In this document: piece after piece, positions 1 through 5,487 of the stretch
Layout of the letters: each line of letters opens with the position of its first letter
How positions within the stretch are numbered: position 1 is the stretch's first letter
Source of the DNA: Acidimicrobiales bacterium
GTDB taxonomy: Bacteria; Actinomycetota; Acidimicrobiia; Acidimicrobiales; Poriferisodaliceae
Assembly (NCBI GenBank): GCA_020631315.1
Contig: JAHDHM010000247.1
Span: 1-5,595 of the forward strand
DNA: 5,595 bases
Direction of reading: 5' to 3'
Made by a program: the position numbers and the translations under genes
Notes under the pieces: model-generated
What the model was told of the DNA's origin: nothing
Databases searched by the model: none
What the model saw: the letters and a program-made list of their open reading frames with translations, nothing else

Positions 1-427
1 CCTCGACGATGAGCGGGACGTCGATCGTCAGGTTCGGGTGATCGAGCAGCGTCGACACGCTGACCAGCTGCTCGAAGACGTCGACGAGCTTGCCCTTCGT
101 CGGGGACTTACGGTCCGGCTTGCCGGCGCGCACGAGGATCGTCTGCACGGCGATCGGATGCACCACGAGGATCTGGTGATCTTCGAGCAGCCGATCGAGC
201 TTCGGGCCGAGCGCTGCCAACGAGCCCGTCTGCACCTCGACGAGCCGACCGTCGGCCTGCACCAGGTCGACCACCATCCCGTCGACCGCGGTCTCGAACC
301 GGTCCCCGGGACCGGCGTACTGCTGCTTCAACGCGGCGTGAAGTGAGCCCTCGTTGAGCGTGCCGATGTGGGGGGAAGCGTCGATCGGGCCGATGGTACC
401 GACCGCCCTGATCTCCCTCCCCTCCAT
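1..427 (-). CDS. Conserved hypothetical protein, PD-(D/E)XK-nuclease-like, C-terminus beyond window
   Basis: The frame begins at an ATG (427-425) and stays open to the left edge, giving 142 codons of an incomplete protein. The next in-frame stop upstream is at 460-458 and no other usual start lies between, so the ATG choice is firm. Visible features are E26 in a NEGSLH segment, then D54 in a VDL strand, a second strand with E64-V-Q66, and K76 in a helix. The spacing D-x9-E-x-Q resembles the acidic core of PD-(D/E)XK nuclease folds, and an HPIAVQTILV strand follows. I recall similar uncharacterised actinobacterial proteins of this shape, but no function is known to me and nuclease activity is inference. 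No Shine-Dalgarno precedes the ATG. Instead a purine run (GGAGGGGAGGGAG) lies just inside the coding region. The gene is divergent from the pirin gene across a palindrome that could control both. Confidence 0.75.
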   Translation of the reverse strand, partial: MEGREIRAVGTIGPIDASPHIGTLNEGSLHAALKQQYAGPGDRFETAVDGMVVDLVQADGRLVEVQTGSLAALGPKLDRLLEDHQILVVHPIAVQTILVRAGKPDRKSPTKGKLVDVFEQLVSVSTLLDHPNLTIDVPLIVE

Positions 428-442
428 GCGCCGGAGCCGCAG

Positions 443-460
443 TAGTTCAATCTTGAACTA
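443..460. promoter_or_regulatory. Perfect 18-bp palindrome, probable repressor operator
   Basis: TAGTTCAA at 443-450 and TTGAACTA at 453-460 are exact reverse complements separated by TC. The site is A/T-rich in a G/C-rich region and lies 5 bp upstream of the pirin TATAAT element, over the place where a -35 would be. It is also 16 bp from the start of the divergent hypothetical gene. The size and symmetry suit a dimeric winged-helix repressor such as MarR-type, but TetR or another dimer would fit too. No regulator gene is present in the window, so the partner is unknown. Confidence 0.65.
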
Positions 461-462
461 GT

Positions 463-471
463 TGCTATAAT
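463..471 (+). promoter_or_regulatory. Extended -10 promoter element of the pirin gene
   Basis: TG-C-TATAAT reads as an extended -10: TG at 463-464, one base, then a perfect TATAAT at 466-471. No good -35 hexamer is seen 16-18 bp upstream, where the palindrome sits, which fits an extended -10 promoter. Transcription should begin about 7-8 bases downstream, at 478-479, which coincides with the ATG at 479 and predicts a leaderless mRNA. Confidence 0.7.
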
Positions 472-478
472 GATCGAC

Positions 479-1246
479 ATGACCTCCACCACTGGTTCCA
501 GCTCCCCCACTGAACCCGGCCCCGCCGGTGCCACGGCGACGGTCGACGTCCGCCGCGCCGCCGAGCGCTTCCCCACCGATCTCGGCTGGCTCGACAGCAA
601 GCACAGCTTCAGCTTCGGTGGGCACTTCGATCCCGACAACGTGGGCCACGGCCTGCTCATCGTCTCGAACGACGATGTCGTCGCTGCCGGCGGTGGCTTC
701 GGCACTCATCCTCACCGTGACATGGAGATCGTCACGTGGGTGCTGGACGGCCAGCTCGAACATCGGGACTCGGCCGGTAACGAGGGTGTCCTCTACCCGG
801 GCCTGGCGCAGCGCATGTCGGCCGGGCGGGGCATCTTCCACTCGGAGATGAACCACAGCCAGACCGAGCCCGTGCACTTCGTGCAGATGTGGGTCGTGCC
901 CGACACGGCAGGCGTCGAGCCGGGTTACGCCCAGCGCGACGTCAACGCAGAGCTCGACGAAGGTGGCCTCGTGGCGGTCGCCTCGGGCCAGGGCCACGAG
1001 ACGGCCATCCCGATCCACCAGCGTGATGCGGTGATGTGGGTCGCCCGCCTGTCCGAGGGCGAGTCCGTCGACCTGCCCGACAACCGGTTCGTGCACGTGT
1101 TCGTCGCCAAGGGCGCTGCTCAGCTCGATGGCGAGCTGCTCGGCACGGGCGACGCCGTGCGCCTCACCGACGCCGGCGCCCTGTCGCTGACCGCGACCGA
1201 GGCGTCCGAAGTGATCGTCTGGGAGTCCAGTCAGTCAGCGCGGTAG
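479..1246 (+). CDS. Pirin family protein (bicupin, quercetinase-like)
   Basis: This 255-residue protein carries the pirin signature along its N-terminal cupin: HSFSFG, then GFGTHPHRDMEIVTWVLDG, LEHRDS, QRMSAGRG and HSEMNHS. The expected metal ligands are all present: H77, H79, H121 and E123 (numbered from the ATG at 479). A C-terminal cupin follows at about residues 165-250. Residues 1-20 are a Ser/Thr/Pro/Gly-rich extension with no signal-peptide character, so the protein is cytosolic. Some pirins (E. coli YhhW, human pirin) show quercetin 2,3-dioxygenase activity and others act as redox-sensing partners, so the substrate here cannot be told. An in-frame ATG at 470 overlaps TATAAT and would not be transcribed, so I take the ATG at 479. 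The upstream palindrome suggests repression relieved by a ligand or oxidant. The TAG stop lies inside the first unit of a tandem repeat. Confidence 0.93.
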   Translation: MTSTTGSSSPTEPGPAGATATVDVRRAAERFPTDLGWLDSKHSFSFGGHFDPDNVGHGLLIVSNDDVVAAGGGFGTHPHRDMEIVTWVLDGQLEHRDSAGNEGVLYPGLAQRMSAGRGIFHSEMNHSQTEPVHFVQMWVVPDTAGVEPGYAQRDVNAELDEGGLVAVASGQGHETAIPIHQRDAVMWVARLSEGESVDLPDNRFVHVFVAKGAAQLDGELLGTGDAVRLTDAGALSLTATEASEVIVWESSQSAR

Positions 1247-1329
1247 ACGCTGCGACAAACCAGCGCGCTAGACGCTGCGACAACACAGCGCGGTAGACGC
1301 TGCGACAACACAGCGCGCTAGACGCTGCG
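1236..1329. repeat. Four 25-bp tandem repeats spanning the pirin stop codon up to tRNA-Leu
   Basis: Units begin at 1236, 1261, 1286 and 1311. The last is cut after 19 bp, where the tRNA 3' end starts. The shared core is CAGCGCG-G/C-TAGACGCTGCG, followed by a short GACAACA-type spacer. Base 8 alternates G, C, G, C, so copies 3-4 look like a duplication of the 50-bp dimer 1-2, and only one other two-base difference is seen (AC/CA at the end of copy 1). Each unit can fold as CAGCG-7 nt-CGCTG, and each CGCTG can also pair with the next CAGCG across 8 nt, giving mutually exclusive hairpins. Copy 1 contains the last codons and the TAG stop of pirin. There is no T-run, so a role as terminator or 3'-end protector is inference. 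Confidence 0.9.
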
Positions 1330-1415
1330 TGCCCGGAGCGGGGATCGAACCCGCACGACCCCGGAGGGTCCGAGGGGTTTAAGCCCTCTGCGTCTGCCAG
1401 TTCCGCCATCCGAGC
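1330..1415 (-). tRNA. tRNA-Leu, anticodon UAA
   Basis: The minus strand folds as an 86-nt class II tRNA. The acceptor stem pairs GCTCGGA with TCCGGGC (one T-G wobble). The anticodon stem GAGGG/CCCTC closes the loop CTTAAAC with TAA at 1381-1379. A long variable arm has the stem GACCC/GGGTC, as leucine tRNAs require, and the T arm is GCGGG-TTCGATC-CCCGC. The discriminator is A (1330). CCA is not encoded, since the following bases are CGC. It reads UUA and UUG. I find no in-frame TTA in any protein gene of this window, as expected at this GC content; in Streptomyces the equivalent tRNA (bldA) is regulatory, but nothing here shows that role. The 5' end lies 19 bp past the acetoacetate-CoA ligase stop codon on the same strand. 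Confidence 0.96.
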
Positions 1416-1425
1416 CGGACCACGA

Positions 1426-1431
1426 ACCGTA
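1426..1431 (-). promoter_or_regulatory. Possible -10 element (TACGGT) for tRNA-Leu
   Basis: TACGGT on the minus strand matches the TAnnnT pattern of actinobacterial -10 boxes. It begins 3 bp past the ligase stop codon and ends 10 bp before the mature tRNA 5' end, so a start 7-8 bases downstream would leave a leader of only 2-3 nt. The same hexamer precedes the gene at 5488. No clear -35 is seen at 16-18 bp. Co-transcription with the ligase is the alternative. Confidence 0.4.
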
Positions 1432-1434
1432 CCG

Positions 1435-3351
1435 TCAGGGGCGCAGCGCCGGGTGGTCGACGAAGTGATCGAGGGCCTCGGGGTTGGCCAAGGCTTCGCG
1501 GTTGGTGACCGCCCGACCGTGCACGACGGCCCGCACCGCGAGCTCGGTCGATTTGTTCGATCGGGTGCGCGGGATGTCGGGCACCTGTGCGACGACGGCC
1601 GGCATGTGGCGCGGGCTGGCCGCCGAACGCACCGACGAGCGGATGTCGGCGATCAGCTGCTCGCTCAACTCGACACCGTCGCGGAGGCGGACGAACAGCA
1701 CGACCCTGGTGTCGCCCTCCCACTCCTGCCCGATGACGAGGCTCTCGAGCACGTCGTCGAATCGATCGACCACTCGGTAGATCTCGGCGGTACCGATGCG
1801 GACACCGCCGGGGTTCAACGTCGCGTCGCTGCGGCCGTGGATGACGAAACCGCCGGACTCGGTGCGCTCGGCGAAGTCGCCCTGGTGCCACATGCCCGGG
1901 AAGCGTTCGAAGTAGGCGCCGTGGTAGCGGCTGCCGTCGTCGTCACCCCAGAACCCGAGCGGCATCGACGGGAACGGGGTGCGACACACCAGCTCACCCC
2001 GGACACCTGGGCCGACCTCGTTGCCCTCGTCGTCGACCACGACGGTGTCGAGACCGAGGGTCGGGCCCTGGATGTCGCCGGCATGGAGCGCCGAGGTCGG
2101 GTCGCCACCCACGAGGCAGCCACACAGATCCGTGCCGCCGCTGATCGACGCGAGGTGGGCATGAGGTGCGACCGCGTCGTAGACGAACCGGAACCCCTCG
2201 GTGACGAGCGGTGAACCGGTCGAGCAGATGGTGCGGACCGTGTCGAGACCGTGGGTGTCGACAGGGCGCAGGCCGGCCTTGGCGACCGAGTCGATGAACT
2301 TCGCCGACGTGCCGAACAGCGTGACGCCGACCTCGTCGGCGAGATCGAACATGGCGTTGCCGTCAGGGTGGAACGGTGAGCCGTCGTAGAGCACCACGCT
2401 GGCACCGGTGCCGAGGCCGGACACGAGCCAGTTCCACATCATCCAGCCGGCGGTCGTGAAGTAGAAGGTGCGGTCGCCGGGGCGCACGTCGCAGTGCAGC
2501 AGGTGTTCGGTGAGGTGCTTGAGCAGCACGCCACCGGCTCGGTGGACGATGCACTTCGGCGTGCCCGTGGTGCCCGACGAGTACAGGACGTACCAGGGGT
2601 GGTCGAAGGGCAGGCGGGTGAACTTCGGCTCGGTCTCCGTGCGGTCGGCCATCACCGACTCGAACGATGCAACACCGTCGGGGGCATCGCCGAGGCCGAC
2701 ACACGACACCATCCAGGCCGCGTTGAGGCTCGGCAGCCCGGCGACCACCTCGGCGAGCGGACCGCGACGGTCAAAGGTCTTGCCGCCGTACTGGTAGCCG
2801 TCACCGGCGACGAGCACCGTCGGCTCGACCTGGCGGAAGCGATCCAGCACACCGTCGACACCGAAGTCCGGTGAGGTCGAGGTGAAGGTCGCACCGATCG
2901 ATGCTGCTGCCAGCATCACGACGACGTTCTCGGCACCATTCGGCAGCCAGGTGGCGACGCGGTCGCCGACGCCCACACCGGCGTCGGCGAGTGCTCCGGC
3001 GCACTTGGCGACGGCGGCACGCAGCTCGGCGCGGCTCCACGTCCGCGCATCATCGTCGCGTTCGGTCCGGACGATGAGCGCCGGCTCGGCGGTACCCGCG
3101 AGCAGTGTCTCGGCGACGTTCAGCGATGCCTCGGGGAAGAACCTGACGTCGCGGAGCTCGTCAGCCGGCTCCATGACCATGTCGCCCTTGTCGCCGACGA
3201 CGCCGCAGAAGTCCCATGCCGCCGACCAGAACGCTGCAGGCTCGGCGATCGACCAGGCGTGCAGCTGCTCGACCGGCACACCGACGCTGCGAGCGAACGC
3301 CGCCATGTTGGTGCCGTCGACATCGGACGGCTGCCAGAGGATCTCTTCCAC
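1435..3351 (-). CDS. aacS: Acetoacetate-CoA ligase (acetoacetyl-CoA synthetase, EC 6.2.1.16)
   Basis: This 638-residue cytosolic ANL-superfamily enzyme activates acetoacetate with ATP and CoA to acetoacetyl-CoA, AMP and PPi, linking ketone-body-type carbon to thiolase reactions, sterol-type precursors or polyhydroxybutyrate. The length is close to the family's (about 650). The order of motifs is complete: an N-terminal WSIAEPAAFWSAAWDF segment (33-48), the P-loop YSSGTTGTPK (257-266), STGSPL (377-382), the adenylate-binding SISGGTDLCG (402-411), HQGD (489-492), the hinge region GRSDATLNPGG (506-516) and the A10 lysine K600. SGGTDLCG and the C-terminal NREALANPEAL point to acetoacetate rather than acetate or propionate ligases. 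In A10 the usual Gly before the lysine is Asn (SNK). The start is GTG with GGAGG 4 nt upstream, and the next in-frame codons upstream reach a stop without another start. tRNA-Leu follows 19 bp downstream, and a small hypothetical gene lies 65 bp upstream. Confidence 0.95.
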   Translation of the reverse strand: MEEILWQPSDVDGTNMAAFARSVGVPVEQLHAWSIAEPAAFWSAAWDFCGVVGDKGDMVMEPADELRDVRFFPEASLNVAETLLAGTAEPALIVRTERDDDARTWSRAELRAAVAKCAGALADAGVGVGDRVATWLPNGAENVVVMLAAASIGATFTSTSPDFGVDGVLDRFRQVEPTVLVAGDGYQYGGKTFDRRGPLAEVVAGLPSLNAAWMVSCVGLGDAPDGVASFESVMADRTETEPKFTRLPFDHPWYVLYSSGTTGTPKCIVHRAGGVLLKHLTEHLLHCDVRPGDRTFYFTTAGWMMWNWLVSGLGTGASVVLYDGSPFHPDGNAMFDLADEVGVTLFGTSAKFIDSVAKAGLRPVDTHGLDTVRTICSTGSPLVTEGFRFVYDAVAPHAHLASISGGTDLCGCLVGGDPTSALHAGDIQGPTLGLDTVVVDDEGNEVGPGVRGELVCRTPFPSMPLGFWGDDDGSRYHGAYFERFPGMWHQGDFAERTESGGFVIHGRSDATLNPGGVRIGTAEIYRVVDRFDDVLESLVIGQEWEGDTRVVLFVRLRDGVELSEQLIADIRSSVRSAASPRHMPAVVAQVPDIPRTRSNKSTELAVRAVVHGRAVTNREALANPEALDHFVDHPALRP

Positions 3352-3354
3352 GTT

Positions 3355-3362
3355 CCCTCCCC
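3355..3362 (-). promoter_or_regulatory. Ribosome binding site of acetoacetate-CoA ligase
   Basis: GGGGAGGG on the minus strand ends 3 nt before the GTG start (3351-3349), with the GGAGG core 4 nt away. It is the only strong Shine-Dalgarno sequence ahead of a gene in this window, and it fixes the GTG start. Confidence 0.75.
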
Positions 3363-3375
3363 GAGGTGCGGCGAG

Positions 3376-3381
3376 ATCCTA
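3376..3381 (-). promoter_or_regulatory. Possible -10 element (TAGGAT) for acetoacetate-CoA ligase
   Basis: TAGGAT fits TAnnnT and would start transcription near 3369, leaving a leader of about 18 nt that contains the Shine-Dalgarno. TTGAGA at 3401-3396, inside a repeat unit, resembles a -35 but is only 14 bp away, too close for a normal spacer. Read-through from the upstream hypothetical gene is equally possible. Confidence 0.35.
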
Positions 3382-3382
3382 C

Positions 3383-3439
3383 GCAGCGTTCGCTGTCTCA
3401 AGCAGCTGACGCTGTCTCAAGCAGCGTTCGCTGTCTCCA
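3383..3439. repeat. Three 19-bp tandem repeats spanning the stop codon of the hypothetical gene
   Basis: Units lie at 3383-3401, 3402-3420 and 3421-3439. Read on the minus strand, the unit is TTGAGACAGCG-AAC-GCTGC, with the middle copy carrying TCA in place of AAC. The outer copies are identical over 17 bases. Each can form the hairpin CAGCG-AA-CGCTG, weakened to CAGC/GCTG in the middle copy. The first unit in the gene's sense direction encodes its last residues (ETANAA), and the TGA stop is created at the junction with the second unit; the same TGA recurs at the next junction. The array fills most of the gap before the ligase gene. There is no T-run, so any terminator or mRNA-stability role is inference. 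Confidence 0.88.
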
Positions 3440-3755
3440 TGTCCTCGACGGCCTCCCACAACATGGCCCGTGCGCGGCCGGCGTCGTGGCCCTTCAGCTC
3501 GTTGGCGACGACGACGCCTTCGACGAGATCGGCGACCACCGCACCGAAGGGCCGCCCGGCGACGCGCACGGCGACCACGACATCGCGGCCGCGGCGCTTG
3601 ATGGTGCGATCGACACCCTCGAGCCGGGGTGGGGTCTTGAACGCCGGCGGCTGCAGGCCGGCGCTGCGGGCCGTGTCGGCGAGCAGGCGCGCCGTCACGG
3701 CGAAGCGCACCGAGGGGGCTCGTTCGATCGACGACACGTTGGACACGGAGACCAT
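3417..3755 (-). CDS. Conserved hypothetical protein, 112 residues
   Basis: I do not recognise a named family, though actinobacterial hypothetical proteins with the same core (RFAVTARLLADTARSAGL, then RTIKRRGRDVVVAVRVAGRPF and VEGVVVANEL) seem familiar. The protein is small, with no signal peptide, membrane helix or cysteine. It starts with a helix rich in Ala and Arg (about 17-33), then a proline-rich turn (QPPAFKTPPR), a basic stretch (TIKRRGRD), two hydrophobic beta-like strands (VVVAVRV and FGAVVADLVEGVVVANEL) and a C-terminal helix. This is compatible with a small nucleic-acid or protein-binding fold, but no function can be assigned. The ATG start at 3755 has only a weak GAG upstream, and the coding start faces the permease start across 38 bp. 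The final seven codons belong to a tandem repeat, so its C-terminus may be of recent origin. Confidence 0.75.
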   Translation of the reverse strand: MVSVSNVSSIERAPSVRFAVTARLLADTARSAGLQPPAFKTPPRLEGVDRTIKRRGRDVVVAVRVAGRPFGAVVADLVEGVVVANELKGHDAGRARAMLWEAVEDMETANAA

Positions 3756-3793
3756 CTAACTCAGGGGGTGGGACGGTCGACGGTCTCACGGAG

Positions 3794-5398
3794 ATGTCCA
3801 CCGATGCCTGGCTCACCCTGGCGATCCTCCTCGCCGTCCTCGTCGCCCTCTTCGGGCGCCGGGTCGGACCCGCGCCCGCGATGCTGGGCGGCTGCGCAGC
3901 GCTGCACTTCAGCGGTGCCGTGAGCACCGACGTGGCCTTCGCCGGCTTCTCCTCGGAGGCACCGTGGATCGTCGCCGGCCTGTATGTGATCGCCGGCACC
4001 GTGCAGCGCAGTGGCGTGCTCGATCGGGTCGCCGGACGCGTCGGCGGCGCCGTCCGCGGCGACCGCCGATCGCTGGTGCGGCTCCTGATCCCGGCAACGC
4101 TGGCGTCGTCGGTGACGGCGAACACGCCGGTGGTGGCGGCACTCATCCCGGAACTGAGGTCCGCAGCTGCTCGCACCGGCGGCCGTGTGCGCCCGGTGCT
4201 GCTGCCGTTGTCCTATGCGACCATCCTCGGCGGCACGCTCACCGTGCTGGGTTCCTCCACGAACGTGGCTGCGTCGTCGCTGTTGGCCGACGCAGGTCTG
4301 GGCCGCATCGAGGTCGTCGATCTGATCGGACTCGCCGGTCCGGTGGCGATCGTCGGGCTGGCCTACCTCACCATCGCGTCGTCGCCGTTGCTCGCCGGCG
4401 ACCGGTCGGTCGGAGAGGTGACGACCACCCATCGCTACGAAGCACGCCTCATCGTCGGCCACGACAGCAGGTGGATCGGCACGACCGCAGCCTCGGTCGC
4501 AGTCGAACTGCAGGCCGACTGCCAGGCCTTGCGACACGGCCGGCCCCACGACGGCGAGCTTGCCGACGGCGATGTCGTCGAGGTCGTCGGTTCGAGAGAG
4601 GCAGTGGTCGCAGCTCGAGACCGCGCCGCGGGTGCGGACCTCGTGCCGTCCAGCCGCTACATCGAGGCCGTCGTCGATGCCGGCAGCAGCCTGGTCGGTT
4701 CGCGGCTGGGTGCTCGCACCTCGGCCAACGCCGTGGCATTCGCACGCCGAGCGACCGACGGTTCGTCCGACACGATCCGTCGTGGTGACGTGCTCGTGCT
4801 CCTCGCAGCGCCCGAGGCGACGGTCTCGGACGACTACGCGGTAGCCAGCCGTCTCGACACGCCGCCGAGCGCGCCGGCCACCGCGACGCCGGCACTCGTC
4901 ATCGGCGCAGCAACGGTTGTCGCCGCGTCGTTCACGCCGCTCGGCCTGCTGCGTTCGGTCATGGCGGGCGTCGCGCTCTTGGTCGTGACTCGCGTGGTCC
5001 GGCCGAGGGATGCGCTGCGCATGGTGAACCTCGAGATCGTCGTCCTCATCGCCGCCGCGCTCGGGGTCAGCGGTGCCGTCGTCGAGACCGGGCTGGCCCA
5101 TGAAGGTGCCGAACTCCTACAGCGGGCCGCGTCCGGACAGGCGTCGCTGGTCGCGATCGTCCTGGTGCTGGTGACCACGGTGACCATGACCGAGCTGCTC
5201 ACCAACGTCGCGGCCGTCGCGATCATGGTGCCGGTCGCGGTCGAGGTCGCCGCCCTGAGCGACCTCGATCCTCGCCAGTTGGCGTTGGCCGTCGTCATCG
5301 CTGCGTCGGCGTCGTTCCTGACGCCGTTCGGCTACCAGACGAACACGATGGTCTGGCGTCCGGGCGGCTACGGGCTCCGAGACTTCCTGCTCTTCTGA
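3794..5398 (+). CDS. SLC13/DASS-type permease with two central RCK_C domains
   Basis: This 534-residue inner-membrane protein has the SLC13 layout: an N-terminal membrane half (about 5-200), a soluble insert (about 207-345) and a C-terminal membrane half (about 362-515). The substrate/cation motif GGTLTVLGSSTN is at 146-157, and the matching second-half motif TPFGYQTN is at 510-517. TANTPVVAALIP (108-119) and ELLTNVAAVAIMVP (467-480) are the paired helix-break regions. The insert holds two TrkA_C/RCK_C-like units (about 212-280 and 288-345). Relatives move dicarboxylates, sulfate or other anions with Na+, but the substrate here cannot be told. The protein stops at GGYGLRDFLLF, just where relatives usually continue into one last hydrophobic helix. 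GGAG directly abuts the ATG, a poor spacing, but no better start is seen in frame. Confidence 0.88.
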   Translation: MSTDAWLTLAILLAVLVALFGRRVGPAPAMLGGCAALHFSGAVSTDVAFAGFSSEAPWIVAGLYVIAGTVQRSGVLDRVAGRVGGAVRGDRRSLVRLLIPATLASSVTANTPVVAALIPELRSAAARTGGRVRPVLLPLSYATILGGTLTVLGSSTNVAASSLLADAGLGRIEVVDLIGLAGPVAIVGLAYLTIASSPLLAGDRSVGEVTTTHRYEARLIVGHDSRWIGTTAASVAVELQADCQALRHGRPHDGELADGDVVEVVGSREAVVAARDRAAGADLVPSSRYIEAVVDAGSSLVGSRLGARTSANAVAFARRATDGSSDTIRRGDVLVLLAAPEATVSDDYAVASRLDTPPSAPATATPALVIGAATVVAASFTPLGLLRSVMAGVALLVVTRVVRPRDALRMVNLEIVVLIAAALGVSGAVVETGLAHEGAELLQRAASGQASLVAIVLVLVTTVTMTELLTNVAAVAIMVPVAVEVAALSDLDPRQLALAVVIAASASFLTPFGYQTNTMVWRPGGYGLRDFLLF

Positions 5399-5473
5399 TC
5401 CGCGCCACAGCGTCACCGACGCCGGCGCCGGGCGGTGAGGCCAGCCGCGGCGCCCGAAGCACATCGCCGTCGC

Positions 5474-5479
5474 TACGGT
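5474..5479 (+). promoter_or_regulatory. Possible -10 element (TACGGT) of the downstream gene
   Basis: TACGGT fits TAnnnT and ends 8 bp before the GTG at 5488, the distance expected for a leaderless transcript beginning at or near that GTG. The same hexamer precedes tRNA-Leu. No clear -35 is visible. Confidence 0.4.
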
Positions 5480-5487
5480 GGGGCGCG

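Noticed and set aside
470..478. ATG at 470 as the pirin start.
   Set aside because: The ATG overlaps the last bases of TATAAT, so an mRNA from that promoter would not contain it.
1236..1329. The repeat array as a CRISPR.
   Set aside because: Units are directly adjacent with no unique spacers, and no cas gene is nearby.
1330..1415. tRNA-Leu as an integration site of a mobile element.
   Set aside because: No integrase and no duplicated tRNA 3' segment is visible on either side within the window.
1453..2214. A long plus-strand open frame opposite acetoacetate-CoA ligase.
   Set aside because: It mirrors the codons of a well-conserved enzyme, has no recognisable motif, and is a typical high-GC antisense frame.
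3761..5101. A long minus-strand open frame (446 codons) opposite the permease.
   Set aside because: Its product is a low-complexity Arg/Asp/Gly/His string with no domain, and it is the antisense of a clear membrane protein in high-GC DNA.
5429..5456. CGGGCG/CGCCCG inverted repeat after the permease as a terminator.
   Set aside because: The 6-bp stem spans a 16-nt loop with no continuing pairs and no T-run, and such pairs are frequent by chance at this GC content.
5396..5487. A frameshifted remainder of the permease C-terminus downstream of its stop.
   Set aside because: Both other plus-strand frames give charged, Pro/Gly-rich peptides, not a membrane helix.
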